This document shows, one piece after another, positions 23,136 through 33,481 of a stretch of 64,000 nt of DNA; the first letter of the stretch is position 1, and each line of letters starts with the position of its first letter. Source of the stretch: Pelobates cultripes (lineage: Eukaryota > Chordata > Amphibia > Anura > Pelobatidae); contig OW240917.1 of the NCBI GenBank assembly GCA_933207985.1, positions 106,127,475-106,191,474 on the forward strand, given 5' to 3'. A program made the translations under genes and the position numbers. The notes under the pieces were generated by a model. It worked only from the letters and a program-made list of their open reading frames with translations, did not search any database and was not told the DNA's origin.

Positions 23136-23596
23136 GCATCCACTACACGTGGCATGTATATTTTGTGCATTTACCTTTAGAAATAGTTTTTATTTTCCAA
23201 AATGGTAAATGTACAGAATATCGGCAAATTATATCGGCTATCGGCCTGAAAGTTCACAGAATATCGGTATCGGTATCGGCTCTGAAAAATCAATATCGGT
23301 CGATCCCTAGCATCCAGGGCAGAGTTGAGGGTAGTGTTATATGAGGAGATAGCCAGTGAGGGACAGGAGAAAGTAGGGATGGATAGAAGTTTGGAATCAA
23401 TATTAGCTGATAGCTGGTGGAGGTCAATATAATTCAGATTTCTTCTTAGTTGAATGGGGTTAGGTTGAGGATGATGGGGTTAATGACAGCAAATGATAAG
23501 AGGTAGTGATCTGAGAGAGGAAATGTAGTGTTGCATAGATTAAAGATTGTACATTCACGAGAGAAAATAAGATCAAGGGTATTGCCAGCTACAAGT

Positions 23597-23850
23597 ATGT
23601 CCCATCTAGGCAGCATTGGATTGGCTGAGATTGCCTATTCTGATAATCTCAGCCAAGGAGGCAGGCTGTGGGACAGAGCCAAATGCCACCACGGCCAATC
23701 AGCATCTCCTCATAGACATGCATTGAATCAATTCATCTCTATGAGGAAACTTCAGTGTCTCCATGCAACCGGAGTGGCCACTGGAGGTGTCCCTAGGCAA
23801 CACTGCCTTTTCTCTGAACACAAGTAGTTTTGGCATTTTTGCTATTTGTG
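23597..23850 (-). mobile_element. T2-like MITE fragment, reversed (54659-type)
   Basis: Matches the inner part of the 54659-55257 copy in reverse: TTGGATTGGCTGAGATTG, GGCCAATCAGCATCTCCTCA, ATGCATTGAATCAATTCATC, GGCAACACTGCC and TTTTCTCTGAACA. Both termini are missing. Confidence 0.65.
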
Positions 23851-23950
23851 TATTCAACCTTAATTTTCATTTCTCTAATTTATTACAACAATACATATTG
23901 TCTCTTTGGGGCATTGTAAAATTTTGATTGCTCAAATTAAATCACAATGA

Positions 23951-24099
23951 AACTAGGGCAGTGGATTCCACACCAGTCCTTATGGCCTACCAACAGTCCA
24001 GGATTTATGCATTTCCCTGTTTTATTCTAATTGAGATACTCACAAACCTGGACTGTTAGTGGGTCTTGAGGACTGGTTTGGGGAAAAACTGCGCTAGGC
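23951..24099. mobile_element. hAT MITE, 133 bp, copy 1
   Basis: Element 23959-24091 begins CAGTGGATTCCACACCAGTC and is a near-palindrome around CCTACCAACAGTCCAGG / CCTGGACTGTTAGTGGG, ending AAACTG. Flanking 8-mers AACTAGGG and CGCTAGGC agree at five central positions, a worn target duplication. A second copy of identical length lies at 33341-33473. Confidence 0.75.
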
Positions 24100-24279
24100 A
24101 TAGACGATCCTGCGCGGGTGCACGGGGTGCACAGCGCCCAGGTGCTCTGTGAGTAGAAGCGCATTGGGGTGTTAGGCACCGCGCCTCTCGCTAAGCCATG
24201 CCCTTCACTTTAAGCTCCGCCTCCTGTCTGAAGGCCCTCAGAGCTCCTGGAAGGCTGGCTGGGCTGGAAGGTGAGCACA

Positions 24280-25520
24280 CACAGGGGAGGAGAGGCTACA
24301 TTAGGGCACAGGAGGGGAAGGGGCTAAAAATGGCAAAGGAGTGGGGTTGCATAAGGGCACAGGAGGGGAGGGGCTAAGAGGGCACATGAAGGGGAGGGAC
24401 CAAAAGAAGAGCACAGGAGCGGAGGTGGCTAAAGATGGCACAGAAGGGGAGAAAGGCTAAAGAAGGCACAGGAGGAAAGGGGGACTACATAAGGGCACAG
24501 GAGGGGAGAGGGGCTAAAGAGTGCACAGGAGCGGAGAAAGGCTACATAAGGGGACAGGAGGGGAGAGGGGCTAAATAGTGCACAGGAAGGGAAAAGGGCT
24601 ACATAAGGGGACAGGAGGGGAGAGGGGCTAAAGAGTGCATAGGAGGGGAGAAGAGTTACATAAGGTGACAGGAGGGGAGAGGGGCTAAAAAGGGCACAGA
24701 AGGGAGATGGCTAAAGAGGGCACTGAGGTGGGGGCACACAAGGGGACAGGAGGGAAGAGGGGCTAAAGAGTGCATAGGAGGGGAGAAGAGTTACATAAGG
24801 TGACAGGAGGGGAGAGGGGCTAAAAAGGGCACAGAAGGGAGATGGCTAAAGAGGGCACTGAGGTGGGGGGGGGCACATAAGGGGACAGGAGGGAAGAGGG
24901 GCTAAAGAGGGCACAGGAAGGGGGCTACATAAGCTGACAGGAGGGGAGAGGGGCTAAATATACAGGAGGGGATAAGGGAGGGGAGAAGAGCTACATAAGG
25001 TGACAGGAGGGGAGAGGTGTTAAAAAGGACACAAGGGGAGGGGCTAAATAGGGCACAGTAGAGGAAGGGCCAAAAAGGGCACAGAAGGGGTGGGCTATAT
25101 ATAAAGGGGAGGGGTAAAAGAGAGCATAGGAAGGGGGGGTGGGTAAAAGAATGCAGAGGAAGGGAGGTGGCTAAAGAAGGCACAGGAGGGGGAGGGGCAA
25201 AAGAGGGCGCAGAAGGGAAGAAGGCTATAGAGTGCACAGAAGGGAAGGAGGCTAAAGAGGGCACAGAAGGGAAGGGGGCTAAAGAGGGCACAGGAGGGAA
25301 GGGAGGAAAGGGGGCTAAAGGGCGCAAAGCAGGGGAGGGGGGACAAAGGGTGCACAAGAAGGGAGATGGGCTACATAAGGGGACAGGAGGGGAGATGGGC
25401 TACATAAGGGGACAGAGGCTACAGAGGGCACAGAAAGGGGAGGAGGCTAAAGTGGGCTACATAAGTGGACAGGAGTAGAGAGGGGCTAAAGAGGGCACAG
25501 GAGGGGAAGGGGCTAAAGAG
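24280..25520. repeat. Purine-rich minisatellite (about 27-30 bp unit) with higher-order repeat
   Basis: Units of the type GGGGCTAAAGAGGGCACAGG and GGCTACATAAGGGGACAGG alternate for 1.2 kb. A block of about 100 bp starting TGCATAGGAGGGGAG at 24636 recurs at 24771 without visible change, a 135-bp higher-order period. The plus strand is G/A-rich with many GGGG runs; the RAPGEF2 transcript strand is C/T-rich. Open frames in it are low-complexity Ser/Pro/Leu/Phe peptides. Confidence 0.92.
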
Positions 25521-25870
25521 ACATGCAGAGATGCTGGGGTAGAAAGGAACACAGATGGGACAAAGACACACAAAGAGGGGCTGAGGGGAGACAGAGACAC
25601 ACAGAGGGGATGGGGGCACAAAGACACACAGAAGGGCTGGTGGGACAAAGAGGAACATAGAAGCACTTGGGGGGCAAAGAGAGACAGAGGGGAAGGGGAA
25701 GGGAAAAAAGACACACAAATTGGCTGGGAGAGAAAGACGCACAAATTGGCTGGGAGAGAAAGAGTCACACAAAGGGGCTGTGGGAGACAAAGACACACAG
25801 AAGGGCTGTGGGGATGAACAGACACAGAAGGGAGAAAAAAAAAAGACACACAAAGGGTTTAGAAATAAAT
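25521..25870. repeat. GACACACAAA-type degenerate tandem repeat
   Basis: Continues the purine array with units such as GACAAAGACACACAGA and AGGGGCTG. An exact pair reads ACACACAAATTGGCTGGGAG at 25712 and 25739. It is more degenerate than the preceding array. Confidence 0.8.
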
Positions 25871-25899
25871 GCCTGCCGGCGGAAGAAAGAGGCCAGTCA

Positions 25900-26245
25900 C
25901 AGTTGCCAGCGCCAGCCAGCCGGCTAGCCACAGCAGCCAGCCTGCATGGCAACCAGCCACAGCAGCCAGCCAGCCACGGCACGGCAGCCAGCCACAGCAC
26001 GGCACGGCAGCCAGCCAGCCACAGCACGGCACGGCAGCCAGCCAGCCACAGCACGGCAGGCAGCCAGCCAGCCACAGCACGCCAGCCAGCCAGCCAGAGC
26101 ACGCCAGCCAGCCACAGCACGCCAGCCAGCCAGCCACAGCACGCCAGCCAGCCAGCCACAGCACGGCAGCCAGCCAGCCACAGCACGCCAGCCAGCCAGC
26201 CACAGCACGCCAGCCAGCCACAGCATGCCAGCCAACGATCACTCA
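25900..26245. repeat. GCCAGCCA minisatellite
   Basis: A roughly 18-22-bp unit built from CAGCCAGC, CACAGCACG and CCAGCCAG blocks with CAGCACGGCA variants. The reversed reading gives GGCTGGCTGGCGTGCTG. All frames are open but encode only repetitive Ala/Ser/Gln/Trp/Leu peptides. Confidence 0.93.
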
Positions 26246-26249
26246 CTGT

Positions 26250-27175
26250 GACCAGTGCTTACCAGCCTGCATAGCTTAGCTCTAATCTCCTTCTGCAACT
26301 GGTGTTCATACTGAAGTGTCTACTAGGACCCCTCTACTGGAGAGAATCCCCAGTGATGCCAGAAATTACATCATTGGAACAATGCTTGAACCTGGAAGCT
26401 CAGCCACAATGATTTAAATAGTTGTCTGCAGCACTCATCTGCATACACATGAGGTCAACAGACATGTTTTGTTTTGTAGCTAATGTGCAACAGACATGTT
26501 TTGTATTTTTTGCACAGAATTGATATTTAGCAGATCGAAACATAAGGTTCCAGGCTGCCAAACCCAGGGTGTAACTGGCCAATCGGCACAAAATTGCACT
26601 TTGCTCTGCATGTGCAACGTTTCAAGCTGAAATGCTGCACGTACATACTACGACCACCATTTAAGCAGTCATTGAAATATTTAAATTAAATTTTTCTACC
26701 TACCTTGCATAAGTCTCCAATGAGCTTAAAGCGACACATATGCTTGTTTATATGTCTATATCTTTTAGCTATTTCTGTGGGCAGATAATGTTTTAAAATC
26801 CATACTGCATTTAGTTATTATGCAATGTAAAAGATACATAACATTGAAAAAACAGAGGTACCAACATAAACAAACATGTTCTCATTCCGTGTCCATAAAA
26901 AAAAAAAAAAAGATGCATACAGATCTCATGCTAGATTCAGGTTGTGTGTTTGTACGTCAATAAAAAAAAAAAAAAAAAATACAGATGTGCAGGCTTCTTT
27001 AAAAGTGCATCGTGGAAGGTATGCTAAGAATGTGTGGCCTGTGTTTATTGTAAGAAATACCAAAACATTCTGACAAGTAATTTCAAACCTAACATGAAAG
27101 CTTGACAGCTTATTATATGCAAGAGAAAAATCAAAATGTCAATTAAAGGGAGAGGGGGGAGGGGAAACCACTTAC
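26250..27175. other. Intronic sequence directly after the 57-nt exon donor
   Basis: Mostly unassigned. A-runs at 26897-26911 and 26961-26978 lie about 50 bp apart. The G/A stretch 27146-27165 is a C/T run in the transcript just after the donor. Confidence 0.5.
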
Positions 27176-27232
27176 TAGTACAAGACTTCATTAGCTTCAT
27201 GTCGTTCGTATCGGACGGTTTCACACATCAAT
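27176..27232 (-). CDS. RAPGEF2: RAPGEF2 coding exon, ETVRYERHEANEVLYY segment
   Basis: A 57-nt exon, second of the three seen. On the minus strand the acceptor is TTTTATTTCAG and the donor is GTAAGTGG, both strong. It starts with A, completing the split Arg codon from 39110, then reads LMCETVRYERHEANEVLY and ends in TA, which the next exon completes to Tyr. Length is a multiple of three with phase 2 at both ends, so skipping it would keep the frame. The intron just after the donor is a C/T run (plus-strand G/A run at 27146-27165). It links the conserved N-terminal motif to the cyclic-nucleotide-binding-like region. RAPGEF6, as I recall it, differs at most positions after ERY or YER, which favours RAPGEF2. 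Confidence 0.95.
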
Positions 27233-27434
27233 CTGAAATAAAAAGACAGAACATCAGCAATTCCTTGCCACAGATAACAGTGCATCATCCAAACCTGTTA
27301 GATGTTGGTCAAATAAAGTATAAGCAGTTCCCCTTTGTGTGAGTTATTAGAACACATGCTTTGATGGTTCTGCCTAAAGATCTGCACACACATTCATATA
27401 CTATATGTTGCAGACATGCTTAACAAACCACTGC

Positions 27435-27783
27435 ATCTCAGCGAAGTGGTATGGGTGCAATGTCACTGTCCCCTTAACCCTGTAATGTTTTTAAGAAATT
27501 GCAATGCTTACATTGCAGGGTTAAGTTCACCTCTAGTGGCTGCCATACTGATTGATTGTAATGTTTGAAGGTTTGAATGCGTGCGTACTCTAGGGGGTGA
27601 ATTGGATTGGACCTTTAATGAGGTAGCAGCGGAGGGGAGGTCAGCAGCACCGATGGAGCCTTCAGACAAGGTGAGCAAAACTTCATGTTTTATATAATTT
27701 TATATAACTATGCCTACAGGTTGAGACAGGAACACTATAGCATTAGGAATACAGATTTGTATGCCTAAGGCTTTAGTTTTCCT
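27435..27783. mobile_element. Decayed T2-like MITE
   Basis: Contains degenerate modules of the family: CACTGCATCTCAGCGAAGTG, CATTGCAGGGTTAA, CACCTCTAGTGGCTG, GGAACACTATAGCATTAGGA and a worn TTTTCCTTTA end that abuts an L2 3' terminus. The left terminus is lost. Confidence 0.6.
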
Positions 27784-28793
27784 TTATTATTATTATTATT
27801 GGTATTTATATAACGCCATCTAATTCTGCAGCCCTTTACAATATTATGAAAGGGGGGGGGGGAATTTACAATACAGGAGACAATTACACAGTGACACAGG
27901 AACGATAGGTAGATGAGTGCCCTACTCAAATGAGCTTACAGTTTAGAGGACGTGGGATACAAATACACAACAGGGCAGCAAGGGTGACAGCCACCAAACA
28001 AGGTGGAAAAGTAGCAGAGCTGAAGGTGAGAGTGGAGTACAGCTCTTTAGGAGAGCAAGAGACAGATTTGGAGAAGTACAGATAAGTTACAATGGGAGTC
28101 CATAAGCATTTCTGAACAGATATTGGAGACTAGGGGAGAGTCTGATGGGGGTAGGCAGGCTGTTCCAAAAGAAGGGAGCAGCCCGCGGGAAGCCCTGCAA
28201 GCGCGAGTTAGTAGTAAGGGTGCGAGCAGCGGACAGGAGGTGGTCACTGGCAGAGCAGAGAGACTGAGAAGGGGCATATCTATGAAACATGGAAGAAATG
28301 TAAGACGGGTTAAAGTTGGTTAGAGCTTTATAGGCAAGGGTTAGTATTTTGAATGGACAACCTATATGATACAGGAGGCCAGTGTAAGGATCAACAGAAG
28401 GGCGAGGTATGAGAGAAACGATGGGTGAGAAAGGTCAGCCTGGCGGCAGCATTCATTACCAGTTGTAGCGAGGCAGTTCGGCTTTTGGGGAGACCAACTA
28501 GGAGAGAATTACAGTATTCCATGCGAGAGATTATCCTTAGCAGCATCTTGCGTGAGAAAGGGGCAGGTGCGGGCACTATTTTCAAGGTGGAATCGGCCGG
28601 CTTTAGCAACATACTGGATATGTGACGCAAAGGTGAGACCAGGATCAAAGATAACACCAAGAGGATGGACTGATGCAAGCACCATCAACTTGCAGGGAAA
28701 GTGAAGGAGTATCAGCATTATGAGGGGGGGAAATAAGAAGCTCAGTTTTAGAGAGATGGAGTTTCAGAACGCGGCAGGACATCCAGGGCTCGA
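27784..28793 (-). mobile_element. L2-type LINE, second copy, 5'-truncated
   Basis: 3' end with (TTATTA) then GGTATTTATATAACGCCATC and TGCAGCCCTTTACA. Upstream minus-strand frames give the RT C-terminal region: RMEYCNSLLVGLPKSRTAS, LQLVMNAAARLTFLTHRF, and APSQSLCSASDHLLSAART. It is collinear with the first L2. It stops abruptly at 28793 where CAGGGCTCGAG begins. Confidence 0.85.
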
Positions 28794-28925
28794 GTCCTGC
28801 AGGAACAGTGTTCCTGCACTTTTTCCAAAGCAGGAACGCTGTTCCAGTTAGAAGTCCTGCCGGCTCAGGGCCGGCGCTTCCATAAGGTTAGTAGTCCTGC
28901 CAGTACAGCCGGGTACGGGAAACTG
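28794..28925. mobile_element. Possible hAT left end abutting the L2
   Basis: CAGGGCTCGAGTCCTGCAGG begins exactly where L2 similarity stops, followed by palindromic GGAACAGTGTTCC and GGAACGCTGTTCC boxes. The CAGGG start is hAT-like. No right end or target duplication was found, so the extent is uncertain. Confidence 0.35.
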
Positions 28926-29729
28926 AATCTCCCCTACTCCCTTCCCCCATAAGCAATGAATTGCAGTGAATTACAAAACAGCTGATTTGGAAAAATCTTC
29001 CAACTCCCCTATAGTAACAGCTTGGCTGCTTTAGTCTAAACTTTGCAATCTGGTTTGATGCTCTCTGTTTGTTCACTAAACCCTAAAGTGTTAAGAGTAT
29101 GAACGCAAAGCAACATAACAGGCTGCAAAGAGGATGCTACTTGCAGTCACTTTAAATGTAGCCTAATGACAGCTAATCCTAGCTTGGATATTTTCCTTAA
29201 CAATTAAGTAATTTCGCAAACTGCAGTCTAACACAACGGAGTACTTAACGGCCCTGACATTTCGAACTCTTAAAACTGCAGCTGCTTCTTTAAATGGCTC
29301 ATTTATTTTACCGCATATATCCATTGGCTTTAAAATGCAGCTACTCCCACGCAACCCAACACCCAGTTATGGCAGTGAGTGCAGAGTGGAGATCGCGTGA
29401 CAACAAAGAGAAGCTTTAGGTTTAATATTATTCCACGTCTTCAATAGCTGTTTGCATATTGTTCAAAATATACAATAACATACATGCATAGCATATACAT
29501 AATTTAGCACAGGCATGGCAGGAATCAACAATTTACAAAGTAAACAAAGTAATTTAGCTATAGGGTTCATTATATGCCCAGGAGCAGATAGGAGATTGGT
29601 GGATAGCAGCAAGTACATACATTTCTCTTTTCTTAAGTTTATTATAACTTTGACCCCATGTGACAGAACACAGTTCAAAGTAACTTGTGCAAGCTACTAT
29701 ATATATGAGACAGTATGAACAGCCAATGA
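28926..29729. other. Intronic sequence with an old dispersed motif
   Basis: Around 28990-29090 the pattern CCTATAGTAACAGCTTGG and TTTGCAATCTGG recalls the old repeat near 15808. The remainder is unassigned. Confidence 0.4.
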
Positions 29730-29800
29730 CCATATTATTATTATTACTATTGCTATTTGTAAAGCGCCAACATATTCAGCAGCGCTGTACAATCGGGGAG
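29730..29800 (-). mobile_element. L2 3'-terminal fragment
   Basis: (TTATTA) at 29735 then GCTATTTGTAAAGCGCCAAC, ATATTCAGCAGCGCTGTACA: the terminal tens of bases of an L2, minus strand, with no recognisable coding remnant behind it. Confidence 0.7.
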
Positions 29801-31514
29801 TGGAGACACATAAGGACCATAACCACCTATACTGCTATTCACTGACTGTGGAGGAAGTAGCACCATGAAACAATACAAGCTTGCAAATGTGATAAGGAAT
29901 TGGGTTATCATTAGGGGACAAACAAGCTGTAAACCATCATTATCCTCCTTGTAATTGTGACTTGTAACTACCAAACTATACCAACACCATAGACATGAAA
30001 AGTAATATCTGTCCCATGTATCAAATATAGGTGCTGTTGCAATTAAAGATGAGAGAGGGAACTTATGACTGTACAAAAAATAGCAAAATAAAAAAATTCA
30101 AAAATTCAAAACTGCCATGGTTATTATATGTCAAAATAAAAATAAAATGGCTTAATCCTTAATGAAAGAAACAAAACACTGGTCCTATATACCAGGACCT
30201 TATGAGATTATTTCAAGGGTAAAGAAAAATATTAACATGATTTGAGACAAGTTTATTGATAAAAAAAAAAAAAAAAAAGTGGCCAAACCCCTTCTATTCT
30301 ATAAACAATGGTAATGTGCATACCCAAGTGTAGTTGTTATGTCCAGATGGCCTAATAGTATTACAGAAATGGAAGTACAAGAATGTTCAATGGAGAAGTA
30401 GGTAAGCCTTTAGAGACAATAAACCATACATACACTTTCTGTGTTCCAAAAACACTACACAGAGCCATAAACATGAAACTCCCCTCCTCCAAAAGAAAGA
30501 GAATATCTAGTACTAAGCAGGGATAGGGTATATATGGAATGTAAGACCCCTAGAAATACCCCCTTGGGCGTTTGGTTTTTAGTATATGTATGTTCACCCC
30601 CACACCATGGTTAGCGTTTTATTTCTCACAGTCTAGTTGTAGGGCTGGTCTTTTGTAGGCGTAAGCTTTAATATTGACCCTTCAGCCTGCTTCCTTGAGC
30701 TTCTGGCAAAGATATCTCTAATCAGACAGAGAGGGGTATTTTTTATATACACCCCTATATACTTATTAACCCTTAATAGGGAACACATCTGCCTTGACGT
30801 TGGCAGGCGGCATTCCCTCCAATGGCCATTGGAGCAACTAAATGACCTCCATTTGTCTAAATATACATAGGGATTAAGGAGACAGCGCAGGTAACTTTTT
30901 CTTTTCTTTGGTTTTTACTATATATTGGGGCTGATGTGTACTGTAGTCATTGCTGCTGGCCCAGTAATGATAGGAGTGAGCGCAGGACTTCTCTTTTTGT
31001 ATTTGTAAGCTTTAATATGCAGAGGTATTAGAGTGTAGGAATTAGTAGCAAGTAGGTTTGGGTGATTTTTGTTTGGCTAACTCTTTCTAGGAGTTCTACT
31101 TCCTATATAACTTATTCCTGATTAGCATTAGGTATCCCCTTTCTTTTTGAGGAGTGGGACTTTCACTGGTTTTCTCTCTATCTCCCATTGTTCTATATCT
31201 AATAGGGATTTACTGTCTTTCTGAGTTTTTGGTATTTAAGTAACCCCCTTCTACTATGGTCTGCTGAGGTAGGACTTACTAGTACAATTCCTGCATTTGT
31301 TACAGATTTGTAGGCTGTATACCAATTTATTTATCTAGATACTTTTTTATTCCTTTTACCCAGTATATCAGTATTTGCTTTTTTATTCCCAAACCTCTAT
31401 CTACATCGATCCCCTTATACTTATTTTCATCTGCGACCATAAGTCCCTTGAGTTTATGGCTATGTGCAATTTTTTTTTAGGAACACAGAAAATAGATGCA
31501 TGGTTTATTTCCAC
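29801..31514. other. Intronic sequence, no feature recognised
   Basis: Unassigned. A-run at 30260-30278. No exon or repeat boundary recognised. Confidence 0.45.
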
Positions 31515-31800
31515 TTAAAGGACCACTATAGGCACCCAGACCACTTCAGCTTAATGAAGTAGTCCGGGTGCCAGGTTCCTCTAGTTTTAACCCTGCAGCT
31601 GAAAACGTAGCAGTTTCAGAGAAACTGCTATGTTTACACTGAGGGTATCCCGGCCTCTAGTGGCTGTCTCACTGACAGCCGCTAGAGGAGCTTCCACAAT
31701 TCTCATTATGAAAATCACAGTGAGAAGGCGCTGGACGTCCATAGGAAAGCATTGAGTAATGCTTTCCTATAGGTGGTTTGAATGCGCACGCGGCAGGGGT
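31515..31800 (-). mobile_element. T2-like MITE, 3' part missing
   Basis: Starts TTAAAGGACCACTATAGGCA and keeps the CACCCAGACCACTTCAGC hairpin, GCAGTTTCAGAGAAACTGC, CTAGTGGCTGTC / GACAGCCGCTAG and ATAGGAAAGCATTG modules. It breaks off at about 31797 in GCGCACGCGGCAGG. It has the same orientation as the 47329 and 61609 copies. Confidence 0.8.
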
Positions 31801-32201
31801 TAATGTTTTTCTTTATCCTGAATCCAATTAGCTCCTAGTTTATAGGACTAGTACTTTGCTTTTTACATATACTATATTTGGGTTAAAACCTGTATTTGAG
31901 ATTGGGAAGTGGCGACTGTCTTTTCCACAACCTCTTCACTCGGTTACGGATAAGTGTTTATGGATATTTATTTGCTTTTGTTGTTCATAATCCATAATGG
32001 GTTAAAGAAGCAAAATATTTGTAACATTAATGCCATTTTATGATCTTCTCACACCTTGTAACATATCTTATAAGAGCAATGTCATGCTAAACAATTAATG
32101 TTTTCTTTTTTTATGTTCTAAATAAAATCTAACAATAAACAATGTATTCTAAATAGATTTATAACACATATCTATATGAACGTATTTTCAGCTCCCTGCC
32201 T
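31801..32201. other. Intronic sequence, no feature recognised
   Basis: Unassigned AT-rich spacer between two MITE copies. Confidence 0.5.
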
Positions 32202-32899
32202 TTAAAGGGACACTGTAGGCACTCAGACCACATCATCTCACTGAAGTGGTCTGGGTGCTGTGTCCAGGGCCAAATTAAGAGCCCAGTGGGCCTGGTGCTG
32301 ACAATAATGATGGGCCTAATTACAAAATCTTATTGACCAAAAACACTAAAACAATCCTACCTCCCAAGCATCATGTATCTGATGGAGATGGTGCTTGAGG
32401 GAAACTCATAGGATGCAGCTATGAGAAAACACATACCCTATGCTAATCTCATGTTTTAATCTTTCAAGTAAATCCATACCCCCTAGTAGCAGTGTCCAGT
32501 AAAGCAGGAAGTCTATGGATGGGGTAAAAGGGTGGGCCACTGACGCAAATCACATAACCAGAACTGCCGAAAGTGGCGAACATACCCAAAAAGGAGGCAT
32601 GTCTGTGTCCCCATGTCTCCCAGTCCCTTAGTGTGTGTGTCCCCATGTCCCTAGGACACTAGGGGACATTGAGACACTGTGAGACATGGGGACACTGAGA
32701 TACTAGAGAACACTGGGAGACCTGGGGCATGAGACACTGTGATACATAGGGGATACTGTGATATATAGGGGACACAGACACTTTGGGGCACTGTGAGACA
32801 TGGGGACACTGGAAGACTAGGGGACATTGAGACACTAAGAGACATTAGGCACTGAGACACTCTGATACATGGGGGATACTGTGATATATAGGGGACACT

Positions 32900-33002
32900 G
32901 GAGACTTGATAAAGACCTGGGTACAGGTCGAAATGTTGCGGTGTCCAATAAACCTGCTTAAATCTATCACAGTGAGTGCCTGAGATTTTTTTCTTTTATA
33001 CT
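32900..33002 (+). mobile_element. Short insertion with hammerhead-like motif
   Basis: CTTGATAA, then stem GACCTG / CAGGTC with GGTA loop, then GAAATGTTG (32904-32936), followed by CCAATAAACCTGC and a T-rich tail near 32988-32998. Array sequence resumes on both sides. It shares its plan with 58531-58630. Compared with the hammerhead core, position C3 and G8 are changed, so this copy should be inactive. Confidence 0.5.
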
Positions 33003-33332
33003 AGGGGACACAGACACTTGGAGACATGGGGACACAGAGACATTGGAACACTGGCTGGGAGACATGGGGACATGGAGACATGGGGACACAGACTAGGGGC
33101 CACTGTTTCCCTAGTGTCTCAGGGTCCCCATGTCCCCCAGTGTCCCAATGTCTCTCACGGTCCCCATGTCTCACAGTTTCCCCTAGTGTCTCAGTGTCCC
33201 CAAGTCTCCAAGTGCCCCCTAGAGTCTCAGTGTGACCAAGTGTTCCTATGTCTCCCAGTGTCCCCAAGTCTCTCACCGTCCCCATCTTTCACGGTTTCCC
33301 CTAGTGTCTGTGACCCCAGGTCTTCCAGTGCT

Positions 33333-33481
33333 CCCTAGAGCAGCGTTTCCCAAACCAATCCTCAAGACCCACCAACAGTCCAGGTTTTGTTAGTATCTCC
33401 ATTGGAATAAAACAGGGAAATATATAAATTCTGGACTGTTGGTGGGCCATGAGGACTGGTTTGGGAACCTCTGCCCTAGAG
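33333..33481. mobile_element. hAT MITE, 133 bp, copy 2, with exact 8-bp target duplication
   Basis: CCCTAGAG at 33333-33340 and 33474-33481 flanks element 33341-33473. Ends are CAGCGTTTCCCAAACC and GGTTTGGGAACCTCTG. The body is a near-palindrome around CCACCAACAGTCCAGG / CTGGACTGTTGGTGGG. Same length and family as 23959-24091. Confidence 0.92.

Larger units (their letters stand above)
21863..23317. mobile_element. hAT element, 1,439 bp, with 8-bp target duplication
   Basis: GCATCCAG at 21863-21870 and 23310-23317 flanks an insert whose ends are inverted: TAGGGATCGACCGAT at the left and its complement ATCGGTCGATCCCTA at the right. Next to both ends are runs of CCGATA / TATCGG. An 8-bp duplication points to the hAT superfamily. 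There is no transposase, so it is non-autonomous. Inside are a 56-bp-arm hairpin, a C-run/G-run palindrome at 22259-22299 and a long TG/CA array. It sits within the L2 and so is younger than it. Confidence 0.92.
19653..23595 (-). mobile_element. L2-type LINE (decayed), split by a hAT element
   Basis: Minus-strand LINE. Its 3' end at 19653 reads (TTATTA) on the plus strand, next to GGTATTTATATAGTGCCAGC and GTAGCGCTTTAT, the usual L2 terminus. Upstream, in several shifted frames, are reverse-transcriptase parts: C-terminal CMDYCNSLLIGLP and LQSVMNAAARLIF (20087-20653), a YADD-like box near 20740, GVPQGSS (about 20830), [13 protein letters not shown] (about 20960) and a PLSLLPF box (about 21190). 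Frameshifts and stops make it inactive. Endonuclease-side sequence continues beyond the hAT at 23318-23595. Removing the hAT and one target copy restores collinearity. Confidence 0.85.
4963..27175 (-). other. RAPGEF2: RAPGEF2 intron between the 57-nt and 84-nt exons
   Basis: A complete intron of 22,213 nt bounded by GTAAGTGG and TTTCATTTCAG. It carries most of the window's tandem arrays plus an L2 split by a hAT, a CR1 end, two L1-like pieces and two near-complete T2-like MITEs. In the RAPGEF2 transcript the 24.3-25.5 kb purine array reads as a long polypyrimidine run and the 25.9-26.2 kb array as GGCTGGCT repeats, 1 to 3 kb after the 57-nt exon. Confidence 0.9.

Noticed and set aside
24902..26279. 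Long open frames on both strands (up to 275 codons)
   Set aside because: They lie wholly in tandem arrays, overlap in most frames and encode only low-complexity peptides, so they are repeat artefacts.
33001..33338. Ser/Pro/Val-rich frames
   Set aside because: Translation of the GTGTCCCC array; no gene evidence.
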